64,000 nt of DNA from assembly GCA_022750115.1 (NCBI GenBank), contig JAKIWI010000002.1, positions 45,221-109,220 on the forward strand, written 5' to 3'. Positions 25,723-35,118 of this stretch are shown piece after piece (the first letter of the stretch is position 1; every line of letters starts with the position of its first letter). Below the pieces are notes generated by a model. That model was not told where the DNA came from. It made no database searches and was given only the letters and a program-made list of their open reading frames with translations. This DNA is from Thermoplasmata archaeon. GTDB lineage: Archaea; Thermoplasmatota; Thermoplasmata; Lutacidiplasmatales; UBA184. Position numbers and translations under genes: made by a program.

Positions 25723-25754
25723 ACGAACCGGTTCGAGTAGTCGAACCGGTTCGT
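25723..25754. repeat. 32-bp perfect inverted repeat built from two CGAACCGGTTCG palindromes
   Basis: Two identical 12-bp palindromes CGAACCGGTTCG lie at 25724-25735 and 25742-25753, and the whole block is itself a perfect inverted repeat with 14-bp arms (25723-25736 and 25741-25754) around GTAG. It sits 23 bp beyond the bat-type regulator stop and about 70 bp upstream of the next minus-strand start. It could be an operator for a multimeric regulator, or in RNA a very stable hairpin that terminates or processes the transcript. No T-run follows it. Confidence 0.7.
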
Positions 25755-25776
25755 ACGAGTTTCCTCGCCCAGGCCA

Positions 25777-26541
25777 CTAGGGTGTGAGCTGAAACGAGGC
25801 GAGGTCGAGCTGCAACGCCGAATCGGCGAGGCGGTTCTGGATCTTCGAGAGGGCCACGGAGACGGTGGACTTGCTACGCCCGAGCCGGTCGGCGAGGTCG
25901 GTGACGGAGATGCCGCGCGGGACCGAGAAATAGCCGGTCGAGAGCGCCTCACGGAACACCGAGTCCTGGGCCGGCGTCAATCCGAGCTTCCCCAGCGACA
26001 TGTCGCTGCGCCGAACCGACTCCACGTGGCCCGGCCCGACGCGCGACTCGAGTTCGGCGAGGAACTCGCGCATCTGGCCGGGACCGGCGAACGTCTCGAA
26101 CCGGCTCCAGCCGTTCTGGATCACGATGGGGTAGCGCGTCAGGACGCGGTGGCGCTGCGTCACGGTGTGGATCGAGGGCACCTTGAACACGACGCGGTAG
26201 AGGACGTTCCGTTCGGACTCCGGGTACGCCTCGACCTTCACGACGATGGGCTGCTCGCGCGCGGCTGCCGGCCATTGGTCAGCGCCCTCGCCGACCATGC
26301 GAACCTCGGCGAGAAGGAGACCGTTCCCCACCTCGATCCGGTTCATCAGTTCCAACCGGAGGTTCGGCCAGTCGCGGCTGAACTGGTAGCCCCACGAGTC
26401 GCGGGGGAGCTGCGCGGCGACCCGGTACAGCGCGAGCGGCTCGGCCGGCTCGTGGGATGGCTTCGCAGTCGAACGACTGGGCCGGGCGCGGGACGAAGGC
26501 CGCGGGAGCGACTTGGGGGTCGACCGCGGCACCGATTTCAC
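25777..26541 (-). CDS. Bat-type helix-turn-helix transcriptional regulator
   Basis: 254 residues from a GTG at 26541 (start uncertain; the frame is open to 26772 but the added part is low-complexity and antisense to the divergent gene). The C-terminal HTH is the bacterio-opsin-activator type: LGLTPAQDSVFREALSTGYF, then PRGISVTDLADRLGRSKSTV and SKIQNRLAD. The N-terminal two thirds are a beta-rich sensor-like domain as in archaeal bat homologues. It probably controls nearby genes; the 32-bp inverted repeat directly downstream is a candidate binding site. Confidence 0.85.
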   Translation of the reverse strand: MKSVPRSTPKSLPRPSSRARPSRSTAKPSHEPAEPLALYRVAAQLPRDSWGYQFSRDWPNLRLELMNRIEVGNGLLLAEVRMVGEGADQWPAAAREQPIVVKVEAYPESERNVLYRVVFKVPSIHTVTQRHRVLTRYPIVIQNGWSRFETFAGPGQMREFLAELESRVGPGHVESVRRSDMSLGKLGLTPAQDSVFREALSTGYFSVPRGISVTDLADRLGRSKSTVSVALSKIQNRLADSALQLDLASFQLTP

Positions 26542-26735
26542 TCGTCGGCGCGCGAGCGCTAGTCGCTTTCGAGGAAACGCCGTCGTACCGTCCTCCGCCG
26601 GTATCGAGCTTCGACCCTTATACGTTCCAAGGCGCCTCCAGACCGCTCCGCTCCCTCGCCGATGGCGAGATTTATTCCTCCCAAGGTCCTCGACCGGCTG
26701 CTCGGGACCCAACCCCGGACAGCGACCGCAAGACC

Positions 26736-27572
26736 ATGCCGTGGGAATACACGGACGAGTACTACCGCGCATACACTCGCACGACCTGGAACGAAAGCGC
26801 GGAGGCCTACGCCCGGTTCGCCGCCCAGCTGGCCGAGTTCCGAACGGACCTCGTGGCCGCGGTCTCGCCCCAGGCGGGCGAACGGGTTCTCGATATGGGC
26901 TGCGGACCCGGCGAGCCGGCCCTGACGATTGCCGGGATGGTGGGGTCCTCGGGGTCCGTGCTCGGAATCGACCTGGCCGAAAAGATGGTGGCCCTTGCCG
27001 GCGAAACCGCCCAGGCGCGGGGAATGCCCAACGCCGCGTTCCGCACGATGGACTGCGCGGAGTTGGATCTGCCGCAGGCGTCGTTCGACCTCGTTACGTC
27101 CGCGTTTGGGTTCCAGATCTTCACAGACCCGGAGAAGGCGGCCCGCGAGGCGCTCCGTGTCCTCCGACCGAGAGGACGCATCGGCGTCGCCGTATGGGGA
27201 CTGGGAGCGAACGTGCCCGCGCTCGACGCGCTGGTGGCCCCGATGCTCGAGTACGCCGAGCCGGACGAGACCGGGTACCTCCCCACGCCCTACGAGACCG
27301 GCGGGCCCGGGGAGATGGTGAGATTCCTCGAGGCGGCGGGATTCCACGATGCGCGGGAGGAGCGCGTGACCCATCTCTGGAGGTTTGAGGGCGCCGAGGA
27401 CTACCTCGACTCGATCCTCTCGTCGACACCACTCGGTCACTCCCTGCACGAAGAGACACCCGAGGTCCAACGGGACGTTTTGCGGAAAACCCGCCAAAAC
27501 CTTCGTCGGTGGGAAGTCGGCTCGAAATTGGAGCTCCCCGCCGAGGCTGCGATCGTGACCGCGTTCCGCTAG
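26736..27572 (+). CDS. Class I SAM-dependent methyltransferase (UbiE/MenG-like)
   Basis: 278 residues from the ATG at 26736 (MPWEYTDEYY). SAM-binding motif I is VLDMGCGPGEPALTIAG, motif II region has IDLAEKMV, and LRPRGRIGVAVWG is post-motif III. The layout matches small-molecule methyltransferases of the UbiE/COQ5 type; the acceptor is unknown. Transcribed away from the bat-type gene; CTTATA near 26615 and ATTTATTC near 26670 in the 194-bp gap are candidate TATA elements, the latter about 65 bp from the ATG. Confidence 0.88.
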   Translation: MPWEYTDEYYRAYTRTTWNESAEAYARFAAQLAEFRTDLVAAVSPQAGERVLDMGCGPGEPALTIAGMVGSSGSVLGIDLAEKMVALAGETAQARGMPNAAFRTMDCAELDLPQASFDLVTSAFGFQIFTDPEKAAREALRVLRPRGRIGVAVWGLGANVPALDALVAPMLEYAEPDETGYLPTPYETGGPGEMVRFLEAAGFHDAREERVTHLWRFEGAEDYLDSILSSTPLGHSLHEETPEVQRDVLRKTRQNLRRWEVGSKLELPAEAAIVTAFR

Positions 27573-27702
27573 GCGGTCCATCTCCCGTCGGAACGGTCCA
27601 GCCGCGCCCGGACGGCGGGAGCGATCGTTGCGCACGCCCGCTCGCGAGGAGCGAGGAGTAAGTGCCGACGATCGAAGGCACCGCGCGGCGGGGGCGCTTC
27701 CG

Positions 27703-30426
27703 TTACGCAGCTCGACGGCGCCAGAGCAGGACGGCCACCACCGCAACGAGCACGAGGGCGGACAGCGCCCCGATCTCGAGGAGACCTGCGAACGGTGCCG
27801 GAGCCGAGGTCGTCACCGTATGACAGGGAGGGGGTGCGAAAACGGCCGTCGGGAGGGGGGCAGTCGCGTTGGCGGTGGCTCCCGATGCGTCGGTGACCAT
27901 CAGGGTGGGAACGACGTTCGACGACGGGGCCGGGCCGCCGAGGTAGACGTGGACCACGGTCGCCCCCGTGGCCGTCGTTCCGTCGCCGAACGCCCACGTG
28001 AACGTGTACGGTGCCGTGCCTCCGTTCGCGGTCCCGACAAAGTGATACTCGACGTGAATCCCCGAGCAGCTCCCTGCGGCAACGGCGTTCACCGTGGCGT
28101 TGGCGGACAGCGCGGGGGCAACTTGGGGAGACACCACAGTCACGTTGACGCTCTCGCCCACCGTGCCGCCGAGCGAGTCGGCGACGGAAGCGAGAACGGT
28201 GTAGGAGCCGGGGCCAGCGAACGTGTGTTCCAGCGAGAGTCCCGTTCCGGTGGACCCATCGCCGAACTGCCACACGACCTGGTAGGGCCCGAGTCCCCCG
28301 CTGGGACTCGCCGCGAAGAGGACGGGGAGGGGGAAACTTCCGGTGGCGCCGACCGGGACGACGGTCGTGACGAGAGGGGAGAGCACCGTGACCCAACGGG
28401 AGAGGTTCAGCGCGGCTCCGCTCGCATCCCGAAGCGAGACGACCATGTGGTAGAATCCCGACGTCGCGTAGGTGTGGTTCGCGAACGCCGAGCTTGCGTT
28501 CTGGAAGGTTCCGTCGCCGAACGACCACGATTCGACGAACGGTGGGTACCCTCCGCTGGTGACCGCCTGCAGGGCGAGCGGGGAGAGCGCGTCCACCGTT
28601 TCGGTGGGAGGGACGAGCGACCCGCTCAGCCCGGGGGCGGCCGCGATCGACTCGGTCACCAGCGGGAACGATTCGTGCAGCAGGACGGGGAACCGCCCGC
28701 TCTGAAATTGGATCCCACTGGTCGCCGATGCGCCGGCGAGGCACTCGATCGTCGCGCAGATGTCCACGGCCGCGACCGAGGATGGCGCGCCGCTCGCTTC
28801 GAGGTTGAACCAGGCATCCCACGAGTCGCCGGCCAGCATGGCGCTGTGATCGGCCGACGTCGACCAGTTCCACCCGAGGACCGTGCTCCCGTTGGCGGTC
28901 CGCACGGCGGGGGTCTGGGGGCACGGCGTGAGCGGCCCGGCGGCCGACGTACAGGTCGCGTTGGCGTCCAGCGAGGGGGCGACGGTGAAGGCGGGCGCAG
29001 TCACGAATTGGAACATCGGGCCCGAGGGTGGCGGCACAGCGACCATCCCGCTCCCCGGGCTCCCAAGGGAGATGTTCCCGAGCGAGGAGACGAGCGTCGG
29101 GTCGGACGAATTCGCCGAGTAGGCGAGCGTTCCGGAACGGTTCCCGCACGTGGAGGAACGCGGCCCGTCCCACGACCCCCCGGTGAACGCGGCCATGTCG
29201 CAACCGGCCGAGATGATGTGGTCGGCGTCGGCGCGGACGTCCGAGGTGTTCCAACCTGAGACGTTCTTGGGCGACCAACCGCGCGAAGAGGGATCGGTGG
29301 AGGTGGCGTTGACGATGACGGCGTCGAACGTGCAGTGGCCGAAGCTGGAGTTGAAGCACGCGGACGCGGTGACCGAAAGGTCCGCGATGGAGTCGAGGGG
29401 GTTGCCGTCCTGGGAGGTGATCCACCCTTGGCAGGTCGGCATCGCGCCCGTGATGCCCTCGGAGGAGGCGCACCCACCCATCGACGTGTTCGTGGTCGTC
29501 GCCGAACACCCCTCGTAAAGGATCGGGCAGGGGTATTCGGTGTAGTTCGCGTCGACCGGCGCGGCGGCCCCAACCCAGACCACGACGTGATTGTCGCCCA
29601 AGGTCCAGTTCACCGGACCGGCGAGAGACTTCGGGGACCCACCAAGATAGGACGTGTTTGCCGCGGCCCCGGCGAACGAGGCGTACAGGGCCGTCACGAG
29701 TCCGGACTGGAGACCATTGTCCGCCATGTCCTCGTCCCCGTTCGGCATGAGAGTTCGGTTGACGGCCGGTCCAAATAGGCTCGCGTTCGTGAAGTTCGCG
29801 ACCGGGACCCCGAACGGAACCGAGTCCCCATCGTCGAACTCCCCGGGAGGGCTCTGCGTGGTGGCGAGTCCGAAGGTAATGTTCACGCCGGGATGGGCGA
29901 GTTGAATCGCTCTCGCATCCTGCCCTGCGGTGGTCTTGAAGGTGCTGAAAGCGTCCGAAGTCCCGACGTAGCACTCGCCGGAGAGCTCGCACCCCACCAT
30001 CATGGGGGACTCGTCGAGCAGGAAGAGGACCTGGGCCGCATCGGTGCTCGAGACCGCGGTTGTCGGCACATGGACGGTCAGGTGCACGCGCACCGTGGAC
30101 GGCGCGCTCGGGCACCGAGTACCGGCGAACGCGCAGACCGAGGAAACGTTCGTGGTTGCGGAGAGCCTCAGGGGCCAGGAATCGCTCAGGGTCGAATCTG
30201 ACCCATGGACGAGTGTCGAGGGGATCGCCTCGGACCCTATCGCGGGAGCGAGTGACCGGTACCCCGCTCCGGATGCAGCGGCCGATGGAGCGCCGATTAG
30301 CGCCGATCCGGCCGGGCTTGCCAAGATCACTACGACGAGCGCGGTCGCGCTGAGGAGAACCGCCACACGCTGGACGCCCGCGGAACCGCGGTTCGTCGGC
30401 GGGAATCGTCCCGAGCCTAGCTCCAT
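27703..30426 (-). CDS. Membrane-anchored surface protein with VWA-like segment and three PKD domains (paralogue 1)
   Basis: 907 residues. An N-terminal hydrophobic segment (about 19-44) exports it. AQVLFLLDESPMMVG near residue 130 resembles the first strand and a degenerate metal site (D-x-S) of von Willebrand A domains. A long Cys-containing, N-glycosylation-rich middle follows. Three PKD repeats show WSFGDGT (about 635), WQFGDGS (about 722) and WAFGDGT (about 813). A C-terminal helix (about 880-900) ends in LLWRRRAA. It is probably a surface adhesin or S-layer-associated protein. A TTTTTAAG element about 30 bp upstream of the ATG is a likely TATA box. Closely paralogous to the 31236-33929 gene. 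Confidence 0.88.
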   Translation of the reverse strand: MELGSGRFPPTNRGSAGVQRVAVLLSATALVVVILASPAGSALIGAPSAAASGAGYRSLAPAIGSEAIPSTLVHGSDSTLSDSWPLRLSATTNVSSVCAFAGTRCPSAPSTVRVHLTVHVPTTAVSSTDAAQVLFLLDESPMMVGCELSGECYVGTSDAFSTFKTTAGQDARAIQLAHPGVNITFGLATTQSPPGEFDDGDSVPFGVPVANFTNASLFGPAVNRTLMPNGDEDMADNGLQSGLVTALYASFAGAAANTSYLGGSPKSLAGPVNWTLGDNHVVVWVGAAAPVDANYTEYPCPILYEGCSATTTNTSMGGCASSEGITGAMPTCQGWITSQDGNPLDSIADLSVTASACFNSSFGHCTFDAVIVNATSTDPSSRGWSPKNVSGWNTSDVRADADHIISAGCDMAAFTGGSWDGPRSSTCGNRSGTLAYSANSSDPTLVSSLGNISLGSPGSGMVAVPPPSGPMFQFVTAPAFTVAPSLDANATCTSAAGPLTPCPQTPAVRTANGSTVLGWNWSTSADHSAMLAGDSWDAWFNLEASGAPSSVAAVDICATIECLAGASATSGIQFQSGRFPVLLHESFPLVTESIAAAPGLSGSLVPPTETVDALSPLALQAVTSGGYPPFVESWSFGDGTFQNASSAFANHTYATSGFYHMVVSLRDASGAALNLSRWVTVLSPLVTTVVPVGATGSFPLPVLFAASPSGGLGPYQVVWQFGDGSTGTGLSLEHTFAGPGSYTVLASVADSLGGTVGESVNVTVVSPQVAPALSANATVNAVAAGSCSGIHVEYHFVGTANGGTAPYTFTWAFGDGTTATGATVVHVYLGGPAPSSNVVPTLMVTDASGATANATAPLPTAVFAPPPCHTVTTSAPAPFAGLLEIGALSALVLVAVVAVLLWRRRAA

Positions 30427-30646
30427 GCTGCGTTCCTTCGAACGGATTTCGCCTTAAAAAGATGCCGATTGGGGTCGCCAGCCTCGGCGGGGCCCCCCGC
30501 GAATCCCAAGGAGCTCGACGGGGAACCGGGTCAGCGGGGGGTGGCCCGGCATCCCCGGGTCGGACCGAGGGCCGGCGGGGCTCCTCTCGGCTCCTGTGCG
30601 GTGAGTTCCGAACCGGCGACGGGGACCTCGGGGGTGTCGATTGGTC

Positions 30647-31012
30647 TCACGAAGGTTGGAACAGCTCGATCGGATTGCCGGAGGGATCCTCGCACAGCGT
30701 CTGCTGGCCGCCGGGTCCCTTCACGATCTCGTTGCGAAACGGGACTCCGGCGCGATGCAGCCTATCAACCATCAAGGTGAGGTCCTCGACCTCGAGGACG
30801 ATGCGATTCCAGCCGCCCGGTTGAGGGGAACTCCCGTCCCGCATCGGCCGGGCCGCGGAGGAGGTAGGCCCCGCGAGCCAGAGCCGGACGTCTCCGCGGC
30901 TGACGATGGCCATCGCCGACCCAAACTGTTCTTCGAGGTGGAAAGCCAAGTGGCCCGTGTAGAACGCAACCGCCGCGTCCACCTCCCGGACCAGGTAGCG
31001 AAATTGCGCCAT
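30647..31012 (-). CDS. VOC (glyoxalase/bleomycin-resistance) family protein
   Basis: 121 residues, one complete VOC module of paired beta-alpha-beta-beta-beta units: VREVDAAVAFYTGHLAF at the front, GGWNRIVLEVEDLTLMVDRL in the middle and CEDPSGNPIELFQPS at the end with the usual terminal Glu metal ligand. The other ligands are poorly preserved at the first position, so the metal-dependent reaction is uncertain. It sits between the two PKD surface protein genes on the same strand, likely an independent insertion. Confidence 0.88.
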   Translation of the reverse strand: MAQFRYLVREVDAAVAFYTGHLAFHLEEQFGSAMAIVSRGDVRLWLAGPTSSAARPMRDGSSPQPGGWNRIVLEVEDLTLMVDRLHRAGVPFRNEIVKGPGGQQTLCEDPSGNPIELFQPS

Positions 31013-31235
31013 GAAGTCGACCCGGGTGCCGCCCGCGGCGGTGCAGTTCGCCTGGGCTATTGAATTGCTTGAGCGGGGGACTCGCGTCGAATCGCCCGAG
31101 CATTCTTCGCGGGGTGAGCCGAGTGGACCCCCGATCCTCTCCCCGAAGGGTCAACCACGGTAGGACGCCCGACGGGCACGCGGGAATCTCGCCCTGCTCC
31201 GGGAGGGTACGACTGGGCCGGGCCGAGGTTTCTGG

Positions 31236-33929
31236 TCAGCGCCGACCCTGTCGACGGATCACGAACCCCACGACGGCGGCGGCGATCGCGGCCGCGGCGC
31301 CCCCCGCCAAGACAATCACGAGGAGCGGGAGCGACGGTGCCGCTGCGCCGGTTGCCGGGCAGGGTGGAGCCGCCGACACCCCGGGGAGGGTCGCGGGAGT
31401 CGTGAACGTCGCGCCCACCGAATCGGTCACCGTAAGCGTAGAGTGCAACGAGGTCGGCGCGGCCACCCCTCGACTGTACGAGTGAACGACTGTGGCACCC
31501 GAGCCCCCGGTGCCGTCTCCGAACATCCACGAGAAGTCGTACGGCGGTTGGCCGCCGCTCGCTGTCCCTACGAACGTGTAATGCACCTCGCGGGTGGGGC
31601 AGCCGGTCGAGGCCGTCGCGCGCACGGTGGCCTGCCCAGTGAGGGCGGGCCCCGAGAGGGCGCCACCGACGTCGACGGAGAGGTTCACGGCCGATGAGTG
31701 ACCCAAGGCGTCGGATTCGATTGCGACGATGGTGTAGAGACCAGGGACCACGAAGACGTGGAGCAGCGAACTCCCATTTCCCACCGTCCCGTCGCCGAAT
31801 TGCCACGTCACATTGTACGGCGCCAACCCGCCGGTCGGGGTAGCTGTGAAGTTGATCGGGAGCGGCACGTAGCCGACGATTCCGGTCGGTCCCGCGCTCG
31901 CCTCGAGAAGTGGGAGTACCGTGACCGTACTCGAGACGTTCACGGTGGAGCGGGTCTTGTCCACCACTCGGGCCAACACGTGGACGAATCCCGCGGTCGC
32001 GTAGGTATGATTCGCGAACATCGATGCGGAGTCGTTCTCGTACGTGCCATCACCGAACGCCCAGGATACCTCGAATGGGGCGTAACCGCCCGCGATCGCG
32101 ACCTCCATCGAGACTGGGGTCCGCGCTTCGCTGGTGAAGATTGCCGGGACCACGGCTCCGGTCAGCCCGGGGGTGGCGACGATGGCGATCGCGAGAAGGG
32201 GGAACGACTCGGCCAGCCCACCGGGGAGAGGCGGGGAGCGGAACTGAACTCCGGTCGTGAACATCGCAGAGCTCCGGTTCTCGACGGTCGCGCACTCCGA
32301 GGTCGAGCAGGAGTCGATCGGTGCCGATGGCGAGGGTGCCCCGCTCGCCACGAGGTCGAAGGAGGCGTGCCAGGTGTCTCCGGCGTGCATGGAGCTGTTC
32401 CCGGGGAAGGACGACCAATTCCAGGCGAGGATGGCGGACCCGTGGCCCGGAACCAACGAGGGCTCCTGAGGGCACGATGGAAGCGGTCCGAACCGCGAGG
32501 AGCACGTGGCCACCGCGTGGAGTGAGAGGGCGATCGAGAATTGCGGAGCGGTCACGAAGCGGAACATCGATCGGTTGGCGAAGGGCTCGGCGACCGTCCC
32601 ATTCCCGGAGGTCCCGAGCGAGACGTTCTCGAGCGCCGAGACGAGGGCGGGGTACGTGAAGCTGCCGGCGGAACCAAGGGTCCCCGAGAGATTCCCGCAG
32701 CGCGACCCCTTCGGACCATCCCAGGAGCCGCCCGTGAATCGGGCCATGTCACAACCGGCACCGACGATGTGGGCGACGTCGGTTCGCACGTCGGTGGCAT
32801 TCTGGCCGGAGGTGTTGCGGACGAGCCAGGCGGGTCCGGTCGGGTCGGTTGAGCTGGCGTTGACCACGACCGAATCGATCGTGCAATGACCCAGACTGGA
32901 GTTGACGCAGTCCGCAGAGGTTCGGGAGAGCGCGGCGATGGAGTCGAGCGCGTTGCCGGTCTGAGACGAGATCCATCCCTCGCACGCGGGCAGGGATGGG
33001 TGAATACCCGAGGGGGACGCGCACGTCGGCATCGAGGCGTTCGAGCCGTGGGCCAGGCACAACGGCACGAACGCACACGGAGCCTCCGAGTAGTTCGCAT
33101 CGACCGGAGCCGTGGATCCCAGCCAAACGATCGCGTGGTCCTCGCCGGGCGTCCAATTGACCGGGCCGCTCGGCATGCTCGCATAGGGCGAGCTGTTCGC
33201 CGCGCCATCCGACATTGCGCCGAAGAGCGCCGTGATCACATCGCTCTGCAGGCTGTTGTCGGATCGGTCGGAGTCTCCGGGAAAGTTCAGGTGGTGGCTG
33301 ACGGCCACGCCGAACATGGAGGCGTTGGTGAAGTTTCCGACCGGGACGGCGAACGGGGTAGAGTCGCCGTCATCGTACCCCTCGCCGGCGCTGTCGGTGA
33401 CCGCCAGCGCGAACGAGACGGCGACGCTGGGATGACTGTGTTGGATCGCGTGGGCGATGACGGACGCCGAACCCAAGAACGTCTGGAAGGCGTTGGAGCC
33501 GCCGGCGGGGCACCCTACGCCGGCGTTGCAGACCATCATCGGAGACTCGTCGAGGAGGAACAGCACCTGCGCGGAGGCCGAGCCGGTGGCGACGGGCAGC
33601 GGATCGGTCGCCGTGAGCGAAATTCGCACCACCGACGAGGCGCGGTCACACCGGGAACTCCCGAACGCGCAGACGGAGGAAGCGCTCGAAGAGATGTTGA
33701 GGAGCAGGGGCCACGTGGAGTCCAGGATCGGGCCGGAGCCCGTCGCGCTCGCGGCAGCGGCGCCCCCTCCCGCAGTGAGGTCAGGGGAGGCCGAGTTGTC
33801 GCGCGTCGTCGGCGCGAATTTCAAGGGACCCATCGGGGACGCGTCGATATTCGGCAGACCGACGAGAGCGACTAGCAGGACTACCACCGACACGGCGACG
33901 AGGCCGCCGCCTCGGGGGCGCCGCGTCAC
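31236..33929 (-). CDS. Membrane-anchored surface protein with VWA-like segment and three PKD domains (paralogue 2)
   Basis: 897 residues from a GTG. Same plan as its neighbour: signal segment (about 10-26), AQVLFLLDESPMMVC near 126, the shared middle with PVNWTPGEDHAIVWLGS and GCDMARFTGGSWDGP, three PKD repeats (WAFGDGT near 626, WQFGDGT near 711, WMFGDGT near 803) and a C-terminal helix ending RRQGRR. The tandem arrangement implies gene duplication, with much divergence but conserved cysteines. A minus-strand CTTTATAA at 33999-34006 is the probable TATA box, leaving a leader of about 45 nt. Confidence 0.88.
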   Translation of the reverse strand: MTRRPRGGGLVAVSVVVLLVALVGLPNIDASPMGPLKFAPTTRDNSASPDLTAGGGAAAASATGSGPILDSTWPLLLNISSSASSVCAFGSSRCDRASSVVRISLTATDPLPVATGSASAQVLFLLDESPMMVCNAGVGCPAGGSNAFQTFLGSASVIAHAIQHSHPSVAVSFALAVTDSAGEGYDDGDSTPFAVPVGNFTNASMFGVAVSHHLNFPGDSDRSDNSLQSDVITALFGAMSDGAANSSPYASMPSGPVNWTPGEDHAIVWLGSTAPVDANYSEAPCAFVPLCLAHGSNASMPTCASPSGIHPSLPACEGWISSQTGNALDSIAALSRTSADCVNSSLGHCTIDSVVVNASSTDPTGPAWLVRNTSGQNATDVRTDVAHIVGAGCDMARFTGGSWDGPKGSRCGNLSGTLGSAGSFTYPALVSALENVSLGTSGNGTVAEPFANRSMFRFVTAPQFSIALSLHAVATCSSRFGPLPSCPQEPSLVPGHGSAILAWNWSSFPGNSSMHAGDTWHASFDLVASGAPSPSAPIDSCSTSECATVENRSSAMFTTGVQFRSPPLPGGLAESFPLLAIAIVATPGLTGAVVPAIFTSEARTPVSMEVAIAGGYAPFEVSWAFGDGTYENDSASMFANHTYATAGFVHVLARVVDKTRSTVNVSSTVTVLPLLEASAGPTGIVGYVPLPINFTATPTGGLAPYNVTWQFGDGTVGNGSSLLHVFVVPGLYTIVAIESDALGHSSAVNLSVDVGGALSGPALTGQATVRATASTGCPTREVHYTFVGTASGGQPPYDFSWMFGDGTGGSGATVVHSYSRGVAAPTSLHSTLTVTDSVGATFTTPATLPGVSAAPPCPATGAAAPSLPLLVIVLAGGAAAAIAAAVVGFVIRRQGRR

Positions 33930-34124
33930 GGGGCGCTCCGGGGGCGTCCGTCGGATTCTGCGGCGGACATGGACGGTCTCCTTCGAATAAATTTCTTGTT
34001 ATAAAGACTCGTATTCACGGACCGCGCCGTTCCCGCTCCCCCGCAGTCGTGACAGGGGGGTGCGTCTTCGCCAGGAGTTCGAGCGTGACCGATGCGCGGG
34101 GGCAACTCCTGGTTCCGGGTTGGA

Positions 34125-34129
34125 TTTAT
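34125..34129 (+). promoter_or_regulatory. TATA-like element for the VOC gene
   Basis: TTTAT at 34125-34129 inside GGATTTATCCCG lies about 30 bp upstream of the GTG at 34158, the spacing of a leaderless archaeal promoter. It argues against the longer in-frame start at 34092. Confidence 0.5.
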
Positions 34130-34157
34130 CCCGAGTCCCCGAGTTTCGGTCGAAGGG

Positions 34158-34601
34158 GTGCACGACACGGCGGCGAGTCGTCGGAAGGGAAAGCGCGTCA
34201 CGGGGATCGGCGGGATCTTCTTGCGAGCGCGGCAACCGGAGAAACTGGCGAACTGGTACCGGGACCATCTCGGCCTTTCGGTGAAGGACCAGGTGGCGGT
34301 CTTCAGGTGGGTGAGCCCTCGGAGCGAGAAGCGCATCGGAAACACCCTCTGGGCGGTCATGGCGGGCCGCGACCGGAAATGGGGGCCGGGACGTCCGACC
34401 GCTCAGGTGAACTACCGAGTCGAGGACCTGGACCGACTCCTGAAGCAGCTCCGTGCGGAGGGAGTTCTTGTCTCGTCGGAGGCGAGCGCATCGAGCTATG
34501 GGAAGTTCGGTTGGGCGGAGGACCCCGAGGGGAACCGAATGGAACTCTGGGAGCCTCCTCGACGCTACAAGTCCTCGGACCGGCACGTTTCGATGGAATG
34601 A
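34158..34601 (+). CDS. VOC (glyoxalase/bleomycin-resistance) family protein
   Basis: The GTG at 34158 gives 147 residues. Typical VOC text: TGIGGIFLRARQPEKLANWY then RDHLGL, QVNYRVEDLDRLLKQLRAEG, and WAEDPEGNRMELWEPP at the end, where the terminal Glu is a metal-ligand position. A cryptic longer reading starts at 34092 but contains the apparent promoter. Probably a small-molecule lyase, dioxygenase or resistance protein; substrate unknown. Divergently oriented to the large PKD gene. Confidence 0.85.
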   Translation: MHDTAASRRKGKRVTGIGGIFLRARQPEKLANWYRDHLGLSVKDQVAVFRWVSPRSEKRIGNTLWAVMAGRDRKWGPGRPTAQVNYRVEDLDRLLKQLRAEGVLVSSEASASSYGKFGWAEDPEGNRMELWEPPRRYKSSDRHVSME

Positions 34602-34611
34602 GAACATTCCA
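34594..34611 (+). terminator. Hairpin at the VOC stop codon
   Basis: TGGAATG (34594-34600) and CATTCCA (34605-34611) are exact reverse complements around AGAA and overlap the stop codon at 34599-34601. A seven-pair stem with a four-base loop at the gene end suggests a role in transcript end formation or stability, although no T-run follows. Confidence 0.4.
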
Positions 34612-35118
34612 CCGCGGGCATGTTCTTCGCGACCCCGGGTCGCGGACCCGGCACCATCCCGACCATCGGCCACGACGGGGCGCGACGAGCTGCTCCGACC
34701 GAGTTCACCGGTGGTCGCCGGTGCGCGGCGGCCTCAACTCGCTGGCAGCTGGAAGGGCGCGGTGGTCGCGGGATGACCCGCCACAATCCTTCCCGAAGGC
34801 GCGCCCGCGTCAGGGACCGACCAGGCCATGGTTTCTGCAACTCGGACCGCGCTCCTCCAAATGATCGAGCTCGAGCGGCACAGCAGGGGATAGCGGAACT
34901 CCCCGCTGTGGCGGATTGGCGTCGAACCTCCGGATTGGGATGAGTTCGAGAACACTCGGGCCGCTCGGTCCCCTCTGGAGGCGTAACGGGGTAGCGTAGA
35001 CCAGGACGAGGCCAACGGGTTCGAGAAACGCCGTCCTGGAAGGTGGCGACGAAAGTTTCTTTGGTCTGGCCCCTTCTCGAATCGCTCGAGTCCTCGAAAG
35101 GGGACGGAAGATCGAGGA
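34602..35118. other. Gap of about 0.5 kb without a recognisable gene
   Basis: I see no protein-like reading frame on either strand. A minus-strand frame from 35219 to 34734 is open but overlaps the next gene and lacks any domain-like pattern. No tRNA or clear repeat is visible apart from the hairpin at its left edge. Confidence 0.5.
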
